Origin: Pseudonocardia sp. DSM 110487
GTDB taxonomy: Bacteria > Actinomycetota > Actinomycetes > Mycobacteriales > Pseudonocardiaceae
Direction: 5' to 3'
Length of the DNA stretch: 64,000 nt
NCBI RefSeq assembly: GCF_019468565.1
Contig: NZ_CP080521.1
Span: 806,001-870,000, forward strand
Shown here: positions 34,042 to 42,007 of the stretch, in pieces
Layout: every line of letters begins with the position of its first letter
Numbering within the stretch: the stretch's first letter is position 1
Notes under the pieces: model-generated
Seen by the model: only the letters and a program-made list of their open reading frames with translations
Databases searched by the model: none
What the model was told of the DNA's origin: nothing
Made by a program: the position numbers and the translations under genes

Positions 34042-34671
34042 GTGACGACGCGCGGCCGGATAGACAAGCGGGAGGCGATCCTCGCGGCTGCAGGCGAGGT
34101 GTTCGCCCGCGAGGGATACGCGCTGGCGGGCGTCGACGTCATCGCGGCGGAGGCGGGCGTGGCCAAACCGACCGTCTACAACCACTTCGGTGACAAGGAG
34201 ACGCTGTTCCGCGAGGCGATCGCCGCCGACGCGGACCGCGCACTGGCCAAGCACCTCGCCGCGGTCGATCGGCTTCGTGACGGCAACGAACTACGAACGA
34301 CGCTCGAGAACGTCGGGCACCACATGCTCGTCTGCCATTGCGAGGAGCGGTCCGTGGCCCTGCGGCGCCTCCTCAACGCCGAACTCGGCCGGTTCCCCGA
34401 TCTGATCGACATCGTGCGCGGGCGCGCCGCGGACCGGGTCACCGAGGCGCTCGCCGACCGCCTCGCCCGGCTCGCACTGGCGGGTCGGCTTCGGAAGCTG
34501 GACCCGACCGAGGCTGCCGAGCAGTTCATCGCGCTGCTCACGGGCCCGGTCGAAGCCCGTTCACGACTGGGCACCCGGCCGGTCCCGGACGACGAGCTGT
34601 GGACGGTCACGAGGGCGGCGGTGGAGACGTTCCTGCGGGCCTTCGGCGAAGCTCTTCCGGTGGTCGAGTAG
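34042..34671 (+). CDS. TetR-family regulator divergent from SDR-PPOX gene
   Basis: A 209-residue TetR protein. HTH about residues 10-58: KREAILAAAGEVFAREGYALAG, then VIAAEAGVAKPTVYNHFGDKETLFREAI. The C-terminal domain carries VGHHMLVCHCEERSVALRRLLNAELGRFPDL, the pattern of the TetR_C_7/AefR-like group. GTG start. The stop codon TAG is the end of one arm of a 121-bp nested inverted repeat. It probably represses the divergent SDR-PPOX gene. Confidence 0.88.
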   Translation: MTTRGRIDKREAILAAAGEVFAREGYALAGVDVIAAEAGVAKPTVYNHFGDKETLFREAIAADADRALAKHLAAVDRLRDGNELRTTLENVGHHMLVCHCEERSVALRRLLNAELGRFPDLIDIVRGRAADRVTEALADRLARLALAGRLRKLDPTEAAEQFIALLTGPVEARSRLGTRPVPDDELWTVTRAAVETFLRAFGEALPVVE

Positions 34672-34777
34672 CGGCGGCCCGCCAGGGCCGGCGCGTATCG
34701 AGACCACATGCCTGTCCTAGGGGGTGGTGGTCTCGATACGGGACGGCGCTGGGGCGCCGTCCCTACTCGACCACCGG
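34657..34777. repeat. Nested inverted-repeat element (121 bp)
   Basis: Three perfect inverted pairs nest or abut. The outer arms are CCGGTGGTCGAGTAG (34657-34671) and its complement (34763-34777). Inside are CGTATCGAGACCAC (34694-34707) with its complement at 34727-34740, and GGACGGCG (34741-34748) with CGCCGTCC (34755-34762). The left 47 bases recur in diverged form at 39211-39257. This is an actinobacterial REP-like intergenic element, and it supplies the last codons of the TetR gene. Confidence 0.8.
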
Positions 34778-34820
34778 GACGCGCGTGCGACATATGACTC
34801 GCCACAAGATAGTCGCCAAG

Positions 34821-34832
34821 ATTGTTGACAAT
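34821..34832. promoter_or_regulatory. GntR/FadR-type operator before the ring-cleavage operon
   Basis: ATTGT-TG-ACAAT is a perfect dyad matching the TTGTnnACAA-type sites bound by FCD-domain GntR proteins. It lies 54 bases before the first gene of the galBCD-like operon. The FCD regulator encoded at 38525, at the other end of the operon, is the likely ligand-responsive binder. This assignment is inference. Confidence 0.55.
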
Positions 34833-34886
34833 GCGTCCGATGCGCGCCGATGCTGGGCGGGCGAGTCACGACGGACGGGAGAGGCG

Positions 34887-35639
34887 ATGTCGGAGGCGGG
34901 ATCGGGATCTGCCGGGCGCGGCAGCCTGCTGGTCGTCAGCGCGCACGCGGGCGATTTCGTGTGGCGCGCGGGCGGGGCGATCGCGCTGGCGGCCGAGCGC
35001 GGCGACCGCGCCACGGTGGTGTGCCTGAGCTTCGGTGAGCGGGGTGAGTCCGCCCGTGCCTGGCGGGAGGGCCGCACGCTCGACGAGATCAAGGCGATCC
35101 GCCGGGAGGAGGCGGAGAACGCCGCCGCCTGCCTCGGCGCCGAGATCCGGTTCCTCGACGCGGGCGACTACCCGCTCGTGGAGTCGCGGGAGCTCGTCGA
35201 CCGGCTCGTGCGGGTCTACCGCGAGCTCGCGCCCACCGTCGTGCTCACGCACACGCTCGCCGACCCGTACAACGGCGACCACCCGGCGGCGGCGCGGATG
35301 GCGCTGCAGGCGCGGGTGCTCGCACAGGCGATCGGTTACGACGCCCCTGGCGAGCCCCTCGGTGCGCCGCCGGTGTTCTTCTTCGAGCCGCACCAGCCCG
35401 AGCAGTGCGACTTCCGCCCGGACGTCCTGCTGGACATCACGGCGGTGTTCGACCGCAAGCGCAAGGCGATGGAGTGCCTACCGGCCCAGCAGCACATGTG
35501 GGATTACTACACCGACCTGGCCAAGCGCCGCGGCGTGCAGCTCAAGCGCAACGCCGGCCCCAACCTCGGGCTGCCCCACAGCACGATGGGCGAGGCGTAC
35601 GTCCGCCTGTACCCGCAGGTAACGGGGATCCTCGCATGA
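34887..35639 (+). CDS. galB: PIG-L/LmbE-fold hydratase, GalB-like
   Basis: A 250-residue PIG-L/LmbE-type zinc protein. Where deacetylases have AHPDD, this reads SAHAGDFVWRAGGAIAL. Retention of FVWRAGG fits 4-oxalomesaconate hydratase GalB of Pseudomonas putida, a known non-deacetylase member of the fold. A later HTLADPYNGDHPAAARMA provides further metal ligands. It would hydrate 4-oxalomesaconate to 4-carboxy-4-hydroxy-2-oxoadipate. The ATG has a GGGAGAGG ribosome site. It is first in a coupled operon with GalC-, GalD- and dioxygenase-like genes, and that context is the main support for the function. Confidence 0.75.
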   Translation: MSEAGSGSAGRGSLLVVSAHAGDFVWRAGGAIALAAERGDRATVVCLSFGERGESARAWREGRTLDEIKAIRREEAENAAACLGAEIRFLDAGDYPLVESRELVDRLVRVYRELAPTVVLTHTLADPYNGDHPAAARMALQARVLAQAIGYDAPGEPLGAPPVFFFEPHQPEQCDFRPDVLLDITAVFDRKRKAMECLPAQQHMWDYYTDLAKRRGVQLKRNAGPNLGLPHSTMGEAYVRLYPQVTGILA

Positions 35640-36322
35640 AGCCGGTGATCGTCACGGACCCGCAGCGCGCCGAACTCGGCGATGTCGATGCGCTGGCCGA
35701 ATTCGGAGTGGCCACGGTGCACGAGGCATTGGGGCGCACCTGCTACCTCGGCCCCGACCTGCGTCCGGTTCAGCAGGGCGCCCGCGTCGGTGGCACGGCC
35801 GTCACGGTGCTGTGCTGGCCCGGCGACAACCTGATGATCCACGCTGCCGTCGAGCAATGCGGGCCGGGCGACCTGATGGTCGTCACGACAACATCGCCCT
35901 GCACCGACGGTCTCTTCGGCGAGCTCTTCGCCACCGCGCTCGCCCACCGCGGCGTGCGGGGGGTGGTCACCACCACCGGCGTGCGCGACGTGGCCGACCT
36001 GCGTGCCATGGGCTTCCCGGCCTGGTCGGCGGCGGTGAGCGCGCAGGGCACGGTCAAGGCGACGGCCGGGGCGGTCAACGTCCCGATCGTCGTCGGTGGC
36101 CAGGTCGTGCGGCCGGGCGACGCGGTGCTCGCCGATGACGACGGCGTGGTGTGCGTGCCGCGGGCGCGGGTCGGCGAGGCGCTCACCGCCGGCCGGGCCC
36201 GCCTGGAGAAGGAGGAGGCCACGCGTCGCGCGTTCCGCGAGGGCGAGCTCGGCCTCGACCGCTACGGCCTGCGCGCCACTCTCGCCGCGCTGGGGGTGGA
36301 GTACATGAAGGCCGCACGATGA
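35636..36322 (+). CDS. galC: RraA-like aldolase, GalC/LigK type
   Basis: A 228-residue protein of the RraA/HMG aldolase family. Key segments are GVATVHEALGRTCYLGPDLRP, GDNLMIHAAVEQCGPGDLMVVTT, GELFATALAHRGVRGVVTTTGVRDVADLRAMGFPAW (substrate-binding Arg and metal-ligand Asp in GVRD) and GDAVLADDDGVVCVPRA. In the gallate and protocatechuate-4,5 pathways this enzyme splits 4-carboxy-4-hydroxy-2-oxoadipate into pyruvate and oxaloacetate with a divalent metal. It overlaps both neighbours by ATGA. An alternative would be an HMG-type aldolase, but the flanking genes favour GalC. Confidence 0.82.
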   Translation: MKPVIVTDPQRAELGDVDALAEFGVATVHEALGRTCYLGPDLRPVQQGARVGGTAVTVLCWPGDNLMIHAAVEQCGPGDLMVVTTTSPCTDGLFGELFATALAHRGVRGVVTTTGVRDVADLRAMGFPAWSAAVSAQGTVKATAGAVNVPIVVGGQVVRPGDAVLADDDGVVCVPRARVGEALTAGRARLEKEEATRRAFREGELGLDRYGLRATLAALGVEYMKAAR

Positions 36323-37341
36323 CGGGAGTCCGTTGCCTGCTCATGCGGGGCGGCACCTCGAAGGGCGCCTTCTTCCTCGCCCCCGACCTCCCGGCCGATC
36401 CGGCCGAGCGCGACGATCTGCTGCTGCGGATCATGGGCAGCCCCGACCCCGCGCAGATCGACGGGCTCGGCGGAGCCCAGCCGGTGACGAGCAAGGTGGC
36501 CGTCGTGTCGCGCTCCACTGAGCCGGACTGCGACGTCGACTACCTGTTCCTGCAGGTCGGGATCGACGCGCCCACCGTCTCGGACCGCCAGACGTGCGGG
36601 AACCTCCTGGCCGCGGTCGGCCAGTTCGCGGTGGAGCGGGGCCTCGTGACCGCGGGGTCGGAGCGCACGGGCGTGCGGATCCGCATGGTCAACACCGGTG
36701 GCCGGGCGGAGTCGACGTTCGCCACGCCGGGCGGGCGCGTCGACTACGCGGGTGACACGGCGGTGGCGGGCGTTCCCGGCACGGCGGCCCCGGTGGCGCT
36801 GGCCTTCGCCGGCACCGAGGGCTCGGTCTGCGGCAGCCTGCTACCGACGGGCCGGCTCGTCGACGAGATCGACGGCCTCCCGGTGACCTGCATCGACAAC
36901 GGGATGCCGGTCGTCGTCTCCCGCGCCGAGGAGCTCGCGCCGGAGCGCATCCAGTCCCTGCGGATCCAGGCAGGCAAGCTCATGGGGCTGGGCGACGTGA
37001 GCGGCTCCGCCGTTCCCAAGATCACGTTCGTGTCGGCCCCCGAGGCCGGCGGCGCGATCCGCACCCGCACGTTCAACGCCTTCGACCCGGTCCGCCGACA
37101 CCCGTCGATCGGTGTGTTCGGGGCCGTCAGCGTGGTCACCGCCGCGTTGCTCGACGGCGCCGTCGGGCACGAGCTGCTCGTCCGGCCCGCGGACGGCAGA
37201 CCGTTCGCGGTGGAGCACCCGAGTGGCGTGCTGGAGGTCGACGTCGACGTCGAGCCGGGCAGTCCGCCCCGGGTCCGCCGCTCCGCGGTCATCCGCACCG
37301 CCCGACCCCTTTTCGACGGCACCACCTTCCCTCGCCACTGA
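36319..37341 (+). CDS. galD: PrpF-family tautomerase, GalD-like
   Basis: A 340-residue protein of the PrpF family (diaminopimelate-epimerase fold). It begins with the diagnostic CLLMRGGTSKGAFFL, continues ADPAERDDLLLRIMGSPDP, has SDRQTCGNLLAAVGQFAVE with an active-site Cys, and VCIDNGMPVV-type CIDNGMPVVV later. In the gallate pathway GalD converts the keto form of 4-oxalomesaconate to its enol for GalB. PrpF itself isomerises 2-methylaconitate, but no methylcitrate genes are nearby. It is coupled to galC by ATGA and followed after 12 bases by the dioxygenase. Confidence 0.82.
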   Translation: MTGVRCLLMRGGTSKGAFFLAPDLPADPAERDDLLLRIMGSPDPAQIDGLGGAQPVTSKVAVVSRSTEPDCDVDYLFLQVGIDAPTVSDRQTCGNLLAAVGQFAVERGLVTAGSERTGVRIRMVNTGGRAESTFATPGGRVDYAGDTAVAGVPGTAAPVALAFAGTEGSVCGSLLPTGRLVDEIDGLPVTCIDNGMPVVVSRAEELAPERIQSLRIQAGKLMGLGDVSGSAVPKITFVSAPEAGGAIRTRTFNAFDPVRRHPSIGVFGAVSVVTAALLDGAVGHELLVRPADGRPFAVEHPSGVLEVDVDVEPGSPPRVRRSAVIRTARPLFDGTTFPRH

Positions 37342-37353
37342 CGTCTGGAGCCG

Positions 37354-38328
37354 ATGATGTCCCTCGAGAAGTCCCCCCGGCACGAGATCGCCCACCTCGG
37401 CCACGTGGAGCTCTTCACGCCGGAGCCGGAGCGCAGCCTCGACTTCTTCGTCCGCGTGCTGGGCCTCACCGAGAACGGTAGCCATGGCGACTCGGTCTTC
37501 CTGCGCACATGGGACGACTACGAGCATCACAGCCTCAAGCTGACGGCGGCGAAGACGTCCGGCGTCGGGCGCACCGCACTGCGGGCGTCCAGCGAGGAGG
37601 CGCTCAAGCGCCGGGTCGCCGCCGTGGAGGAACGCGGCCTCGGCATCGGCTGGGTCGACGGCGACCCGGGCATCGGCCCCACCTACCTCTTCCGCGACCC
37701 CGACGGCCACGAGATCGAGATCTACTGGGAGACCGAGCGCTACCAGCCGCCCGACCACCTGCGTCCCGCACTGAAGAACCAGGCCCAGGCCTACCCCGGG
37801 CGCGGCGTGAGCGTGCGCAGGCTCGACCACGTCAACTACCTCGCCAGGGAGGCCGCCGCCAACGGCGGCTTCATCTGCGACGCCCTCGGTGGCCGGGTCA
37901 CCGAGCAGATCCAGCTCGACAGCGGGGTGATCTCCGGCCAGTGGACGAACTTCGCGCAGAAGTCCTACGACCTGGTCTACACGAACGACTGGACCGGCTC
38001 GACCGGCCGTCTGCACCACATCGCGTTCGCCACCGACACGCGCGAGGACATCCTCCGCGCCGCCGACATCGCCCTCGACAACGGCGTGTTCATCGAGACC
38101 GGTCCGCACAAGCACGCGATCCAGCAGACCTTCTTCCTCTACGTCTACGAGCCCGGCGGCAACCGCATCGAGCTGTGCAACCCCACCGCACGGCTGATCT
38201 TCGCCCCTGACTGGGAGCCGGTGACGTGGACCGAGGCCGAGCGGGCGAAGGGCCAGGCATGGGGGTTGAAGACGATCTCGTCCTTCCACACCCACGGGAC
38301 CCCGCCGGTCGACGCGCCCTCACAATGA
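37354..38328 (+). CDS. Class I extradiol dioxygenase (two VOC domains)
   Basis: A 324-residue vicinal-oxygen-chelate enzyme. The N-terminal domain (IAHLGHVELFTPEPERSLDFF) is the structural repeat. The C-terminal domain carries the Fe(II) ligands: His in VRRLDHVNYLA, His in GRLHHIAFATD and Glu in NRIELCNPTA, with a nearby FFLYVYEPGG. It cleaves a catechol next to the diol. Gallate and protocatechuate 4,5-dioxygenases normally belong to the unrelated LigB family, so a VOC enzyme with GalBCD-like partners is unusual. The substrate may be a carboxylated trihydroxy- or dihydroxybenzoate; that is inference. Confidence 0.88.
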   Translation: MMSLEKSPRHEIAHLGHVELFTPEPERSLDFFVRVLGLTENGSHGDSVFLRTWDDYEHHSLKLTAAKTSGVGRTALRASSEEALKRRVAAVEERGLGIGWVDGDPGIGPTYLFRDPDGHEIEIYWETERYQPPDHLRPALKNQAQAYPGRGVSVRRLDHVNYLAREAAANGGFICDALGGRVTEQIQLDSGVISGQWTNFAQKSYDLVYTNDWTGSTGRLHHIAFATDTREDILRAADIALDNGVFIETGPHKHAIQQTFFLYVYEPGGNRIELCNPTARLIFAPDWEPVTWTEAERAKGQAWGLKTISSFHTHGTPPVDAPSQ

Positions 38329-38354
38329 GCACGCCGATCTGCGTGCGGAGGTAG

Positions 38355-38522
38355 CTAGTGTCCCGAACCGGAAGTCCACCACATAACTCGACGGCCCAAC
38401 TTCCCGCTGGGCGCACCGGCGAACCGGCCGAGTACGCCCGGTACGAGGCCGGTTCGCCGGCACACCCAGCGGAAACCTGGATCCGCCGATTTATGCACCG
38501 GACTTCCGGTTCGGGACACTAG
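38355..38522. mobile_element. 168-bp MITE with 23-bp perfect inverted termini
   Basis: The ends CTAGTGTCCCGAACC... (38355-38377) and its exact complement (38500-38522) enclose a second inner inverted repeat (CCGCTGGG ... CCCAGCGG). No reading frame is plausible. The flanks allow a CTAG or TA target duplication, the ambiguity arising because CTAG is itself a palindrome. The termini do not match the IS at 53688. The element ends two bases before the ATG of the GntR gene. Confidence 0.85.
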
Positions 38523-38524
38523 GG

Positions 38525-39205
38525 ATGACGGGAACCGAGAGTTCGCGCTCGTTCGACGCGCTTCCTGTCGTCGACGCCATCCGGGCCGCCATCGCCGACG
38601 GCGAGTTCGTCCCCAACCAGCGCCTCGTCGAGGCCGATCTCTCCGAGCGGTTCGGGGCCAGCCGCGCCACCGTGCGCACCGCGCTGGTGCAGCTGGCCAG
38701 CGAGGGCTTCGTCGAGCGGGTGCAGAACCGGGGTGCCCGCGTCCGGGCCGTGTCGCTCGCAGAAGCCGTTGAGATCACCGAGGTCCGGATGGCCCTCGAA
38801 GGGCTGTGTGCGGCGAAGGCGGCCGAGCGGCTCACCGACGCCGACGGCGAGCGGCTCCGCGAGATCGGGGACGCCATGCGCGCGGCCGTCGCGTCGGGGG
38901 ACCTGCTGGGCTACTCGGAGCTGAACCGGCGGCTCCACGGCCTCGTCCTCGGGCTGGCCGGCCAGAGCACCGCCCGCGCGATCCTCGAGCGGTTGCGCGG
39001 GCAGAGCGTCCGCCATCAGTTCCAGCTCGCGATGCACCCCGGGCGGCCCGCGATCTCCCTGCCTCAGCACCTGGAGATCATCGAGGCGCTCTGCGCCCGC
39101 GACGCCGATGCGGCGGAAGCCGCGATGCGCCGCCACATCCGCAGCGTCATCGACACCCTCCACGAGGTCGACACCACCCGCACCCGCCGCTTCGACTCCC
39201 TCTGA
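38525..39205 (+). CDS. GntR-family regulator with FCD domain
   Basis: A 226-residue regulator. The winged helix spans about residues 12-75 (LPVVDAIRAAIADGEFVPNQRL, DLSERFGASRATVRTALVQLASEGFVERVQNRGARVR). The FCD effector domain follows with ITEVRMALEGLCAAKAAERL, LNRRLHGLVLGLAG (metal-binding Asp/His-type positions partly present) and EIIEALCARDADAAEAAMRRHIRSV. It is placed to control the upstream ring-cleavage operon. The ATG is immediately preceded by the MITE, so its native leader has been replaced and there is no separable ribosome site; translation may be leaderless or the gene may be weakly expressed. Confidence 0.88.
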   Translation: MTGTESSRSFDALPVVDAIRAAIADGEFVPNQRLVEADLSERFGASRATVRTALVQLASEGFVERVQNRGARVRAVSLAEAVEITEVRMALEGLCAAKAAERLTDADGERLREIGDAMRAAVASGDLLGYSELNRRLHGLVLGLAGQSTARAILERLRGQSVRHQFQLAMHPGRPAISLPQHLEIIEALCARDADAAEAAMRRHIRSVIDTLHEVDTTRTRRFDSL

Positions 39206-39210
39206 TCGCC

Positions 39211-39257
39211 CGGAGGTCGAGCAGGGCGAGCCGCCAGGCGAACCCGTGTCGAGACCC
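39211..39257. repeat. Half copy of the 34657 inverted-repeat element
   Basis: The 47 bases starting CGGAGGTCGAGCAGG and ending GTGTCGAGACCC align with 34658-34704 (shared GGTCGAG-AG, GCCAGG and TCGAGACC). Only one half is present, so it cannot form the full hairpin. Confidence 0.55.
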
Positions 39258-39273
39258 GGCTCCTGCGCCCTGG

Positions 39274-39314
39274 CTAATGACTTGAGGTCAGTTATAGTGA
39301 CCTCAAGTCATTAG
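39274..39314. promoter_or_regulatory. Operator with 17-bp perfect arms before P450 operon
   Basis: The arm CTAATGACTTGAGGTCA (39274-39290) and its exact complement (39298-39314) flank gttatag, which holds a TATAG-type -10. A dimeric or tetrameric repressor bound here would cover the promoter. The P450 start follows 20 bases later. The TetR protein at 42008, last gene of the same operon, is the likely binder. Confidence 0.75.
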
Positions 39315-39334
39315 ACGATGTGAGGGGGCATCCG

Positions 39335-40570
39335 GTGTCCGGACTTCAGTTGGTCGGTTCCTTGCTCGATCCTGCGTCGCGGGCCGACCCGTACCCGATC
39401 TACGCCCGGCTTCGCGGGCTAGGGCCGGTGTGGATCGAGGAGATGGCCACCGCGATCGTCAGCGGGTACGGCGACTGCGAGCGGCTGCTGCGTGATCCGC
39501 GGCTGAGCGCGGAACGGTGGCGGCGCACCGGTTCCGTGCTGGACGCCGTCCAGGTGCCGCCGGATGCGCCGTCATCCGTGCGGCAGCCGTGGTTCCTGTC
39601 CCAGGACCCGCCGGACCACACGCGACTGCGGCGCCTCGCGAGCCGCACGTTCACGGCCCGCGCCGTCGCCCGGATGGAACCGACCATCGTGGAACTGGTG
39701 GACGAGCTGCTCGATCGGACCGCCGGACGTGACTCGCTCGACGTGCTGGCCGACTTCGCCTACCCGCTGCCGGTGACGGTGATCTGCCGGATGCTCGGCG
39801 TCCCGCTGGCCGACGAGCCGCTGTTCCGGACGTGGTCGGCGCAGCTCACGCGGTTCCTCGACGGGTTCACGCAAACCGACGCCGTGCCGGGGGTGACGCC
39901 GGACTGGGTGGTGGGGCTGGTCGAGATGCACCGGTACGTCAACGACCTCGTCGCGGACCGGCGGGCCCAGCCCGGTGGCGAGGACCTGATCTCGGCGCTC
40001 CTCGCGGCGGAGGACGGCGGCGACGCGTTGACCCACGACGAGCTCGTGTCCACCGTCGTGCTCCTACTGGTGGCCGGGCACGAGACCACCGTCAACCTGA
40101 TCGCGGCCGGTGTGCTCGCCCTGCTGCGCCACCCCGAGCAGCTCGCCGCGCTGCGCGCCGACCCCGGCCTGGCGCCAGCCGTCGTCGAGGAGGTCCTGCG
40201 CTACGACCCGCCCGTCCAGCTCACCGCCCGAGTCACCACGGAGGACATGCGAATCGGCGAAGTGGTCGTCCCGGAGCGGAGCATGGTGATCCTGCTGCTG
40301 GCCGCCGCGCACCGGGACCCGGACGCAAACCCCGACCCGGACCGGTTCGATCCGCACCGCGCCGAGATCCGGCACCTGGGCTTCGGCTTCGGCCCGCACT
40401 TCTGCCTCGGCGCGCCGCTGGCGCGGCTCGAAGGGCGGATCGCCTTGAGCCGGCTCGCGCAGTGCGTCCGCGAGCCGAAGCTGGTTCTCGACCCTCCGCC
40501 CTACCGCGAGCACGTCAACCTGCGCGGGCCGCGCGAACTACCAGTCACCCACGCCGGCACCGGCGGGTGA
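39335..40570 (+). CDS. Cytochrome P450
   Basis: A 411-residue soluble bacterial P450. Landmarks are the I-helix oxygen-binding AGHETT (residues 247-252), the K-helix ExxR in EEVLRYDPP (Glu286/Arg289) and the heme Cys357 in FGFGPHFCLGAPLARLE. Length and motifs fit a CYP105/107-like actinomycete monooxygenase; redox partners are not in the window. GTG 39335 is chosen for its GAGGGGG site; GTG 39320 is possible. It is coupled to a DHA2-type exporter (GTGA overlap at 40567) and a TetR gene, so the locus looks like ligand-induced modification and export of a toxic compound. Confidence 0.92.
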   Translation: MSGLQLVGSLLDPASRADPYPIYARLRGLGPVWIEEMATAIVSGYGDCERLLRDPRLSAERWRRTGSVLDAVQVPPDAPSSVRQPWFLSQDPPDHTRLRRLASRTFTARAVARMEPTIVELVDELLDRTAGRDSLDVLADFAYPLPVTVICRMLGVPLADEPLFRTWSAQLTRFLDGFTQTDAVPGVTPDWVVGLVEMHRYVNDLVADRRAQPGGEDLISALLAAEDGGDALTHDELVSTVVLLLVAGHETTVNLIAAGVLALLRHPEQLAALRADPGLAPAVVEEVLRYDPPVQLTARVTTEDMRIGEVVVPERSMVILLLAAAHRDPDANPDPDRFDPHRAEIRHLGFGFGPHFCLGAPLARLEGRIALSRLAQCVREPKLVLDPPPYREHVNLRGPRELPVTHAGTGG

Positions 40571-40575
40571 CGGCG

Positions 40576-41997
40576 ATGACGAGGCTCCGGGCCCATCCGT
40601 GGTCCGTGCTGCTGGTCCTGTGTCTCGGATACGTCATGACCCTCGTCGACATGACGATCGTCAACGTCGCGATCCCCGCCATCGCCACGGACCTGGGCGC
40701 CGCGCTCGACCAGGTTCTGTGGGTGCTGAACGGCTACACGCTCGCCTTGACCGTCCTGCTCGTCACCGCAGGCCGGCTCGGTGACCTGTACGGCGCCCGC
40801 ACGATGTTCGCGGGCGGCGTCGCGATCTTCACCATCGCGTCGGTGTGGTGCGGGCTCGCCGGCAGCGCCGGTGAGCTGATCGCGGCCAGGGTGCTGCAGG
40901 GCATCGGCTCCGCGGTGCTGGTTCCGCAGACGCTGACGATCATCACCCGTACCTTCCCCGCCGAGCGGAGGGGACGGGCGCTGGGCATCTGGGGCATCAC
41001 CGGCGGACTCGCCACCGTGGCGGGGCCGACGCTGGGCGGGGTACTGGTGACCTCGTTGGACTGGCGGTGGATCTTCTTCGTGAACGTGCCGGTGGGCATC
41101 GCGGCGCTGGGTCTGACCTTCGTGGTCGTTCCCGAGCAACCCAGGGGCACGCGACGCCGGCTGGACCTCTCCGGAACTCTGGTTGTGACCGTGGCGCTGT
41201 CGGCGCTCACGTTCGCGCTCGTCGAAGGCGAGCGCTACCACTGGGGCGCCGTCTGGTCGTTCGTCAGCATTCCGCTGCTCATCGCCGCGTCCGTCGTGCT
41301 GTTCGCCGCCTTCCTGGCGATGGAGGCCCGCCGGCAGGATCGTGAACCGCTGGTGCCGTTCGTGCTGTTCCGCGATCGCGACTTCACGCTGATGAACGTC
41401 GTGAGCGCCGTCGTCGGGTTCACCGTCGTCGGGCTGTATCTCGTGGCGGCCCTCTACCTGCAGGCGGTGCTGGGGATGAGCGCGCTGGGCGCTGGGCTGC
41501 TGCTCGTGCCAGGCGCGGCTGTGGTGATGGTCGCCGCCCCCATCGCAGGCCGGCTGACCGACCGGTCCGGTGGGCGGGGCGTGCTGGCCAGCGGGCTGGC
41601 GCTGTACGCCATCGGCACGGCGGCCTTCGCCTGGGCGCTAACCGTCGATCAAGCGTGGCCGTATCTGCTTCCCGGCCTCGTCGGCACCGGACTCGGCGTC
41701 GGCTTCACGATGGCCCCCGTGGGCTCCATCGCCATGAGGTCGGTTCCGCCCACCAGCGGAGGCGCAGCGTCCGGTCTGCTCAACACCGCCCGCCAGCTCG
41801 GCGCGGTGTTCGGCGGCGCGGTGTTCGGCGTGGTGCTCCAAGGCCGGCTCGACACGCCGTACCTCACGGCCACCGGCGGGGCGGCGCTCGTCGAGGCGAT
41901 CCGCTCGGCCCTCACGGTCTCGATCGTCCTGATCCTGGCAGCGGCGCTGTTGACGCTCGCAGCCCGCACAGGTGAGCGTGCTGTGATGACTGGCTAG
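40576..41997 (+). CDS. MFS exporter, DHA2 (14-helix) family
   Basis: A 473-residue transporter with about fourteen helices. It has the DHA2 signatures YVMTLVDMTIVNVAIPAIATDL in helix 1, LWVLNGYTLALTVLLVTAGRLGDLYGAR for motif A, ARVLQGIGSAVLVPQTL for motif B and GITGGLATVAGPTLGGVLV for motif C. It should expel drugs or metabolites using protons. ATG 40576 is chosen; GTG 40567, overlapping the P450 stop, is equally plausible. It sits between the P450 and a TetR regulator in one operon. Confidence 0.9.
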   Translation: MTRLRAHPWSVLLVLCLGYVMTLVDMTIVNVAIPAIATDLGAALDQVLWVLNGYTLALTVLLVTAGRLGDLYGARTMFAGGVAIFTIASVWCGLAGSAGELIAARVLQGIGSAVLVPQTLTIITRTFPAERRGRALGIWGITGGLATVAGPTLGGVLVTSLDWRWIFFVNVPVGIAALGLTFVVVPEQPRGTRRRLDLSGTLVVTVALSALTFALVEGERYHWGAVWSFVSIPLLIAASVVLFAAFLAMEARRQDREPLVPFVLFRDRDFTLMNVVSAVVGFTVVGLYLVAALYLQAVLGMSALGAGLLLVPGAAVVMVAAPIAGRLTDRSGGRGVLASGLALYAIGTAAFAWALTVDQAWPYLLPGLVGTGLGVGFTMAPVGSIAMRSVPPTSGGAASGLLNTARQLGAVFGGAVFGVVLQGRLDTPYLTATGGAALVEAIRSALTVSIVLILAAALLTLAARTGERAVMTG

Positions 41998-42007
41998 CCT
42001 GCTGATC

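Noticed and set aside
34887..35639. Annotation as mycothiol or antibiotic-type GlcNAc deacetylase
   Set aside because: The AHPDD metal motif is replaced by AHAGDF and the gene is coupled to GalC- and GalD-like genes, so the GalB-type hydratase is favoured.
38355..38522. Possibility that the 23-bp inverted termini are a terminator or operator
   Set aside because: The arms are separated by 122 bp with a second inner inverted repeat and possible target duplication, which fits a MITE better.
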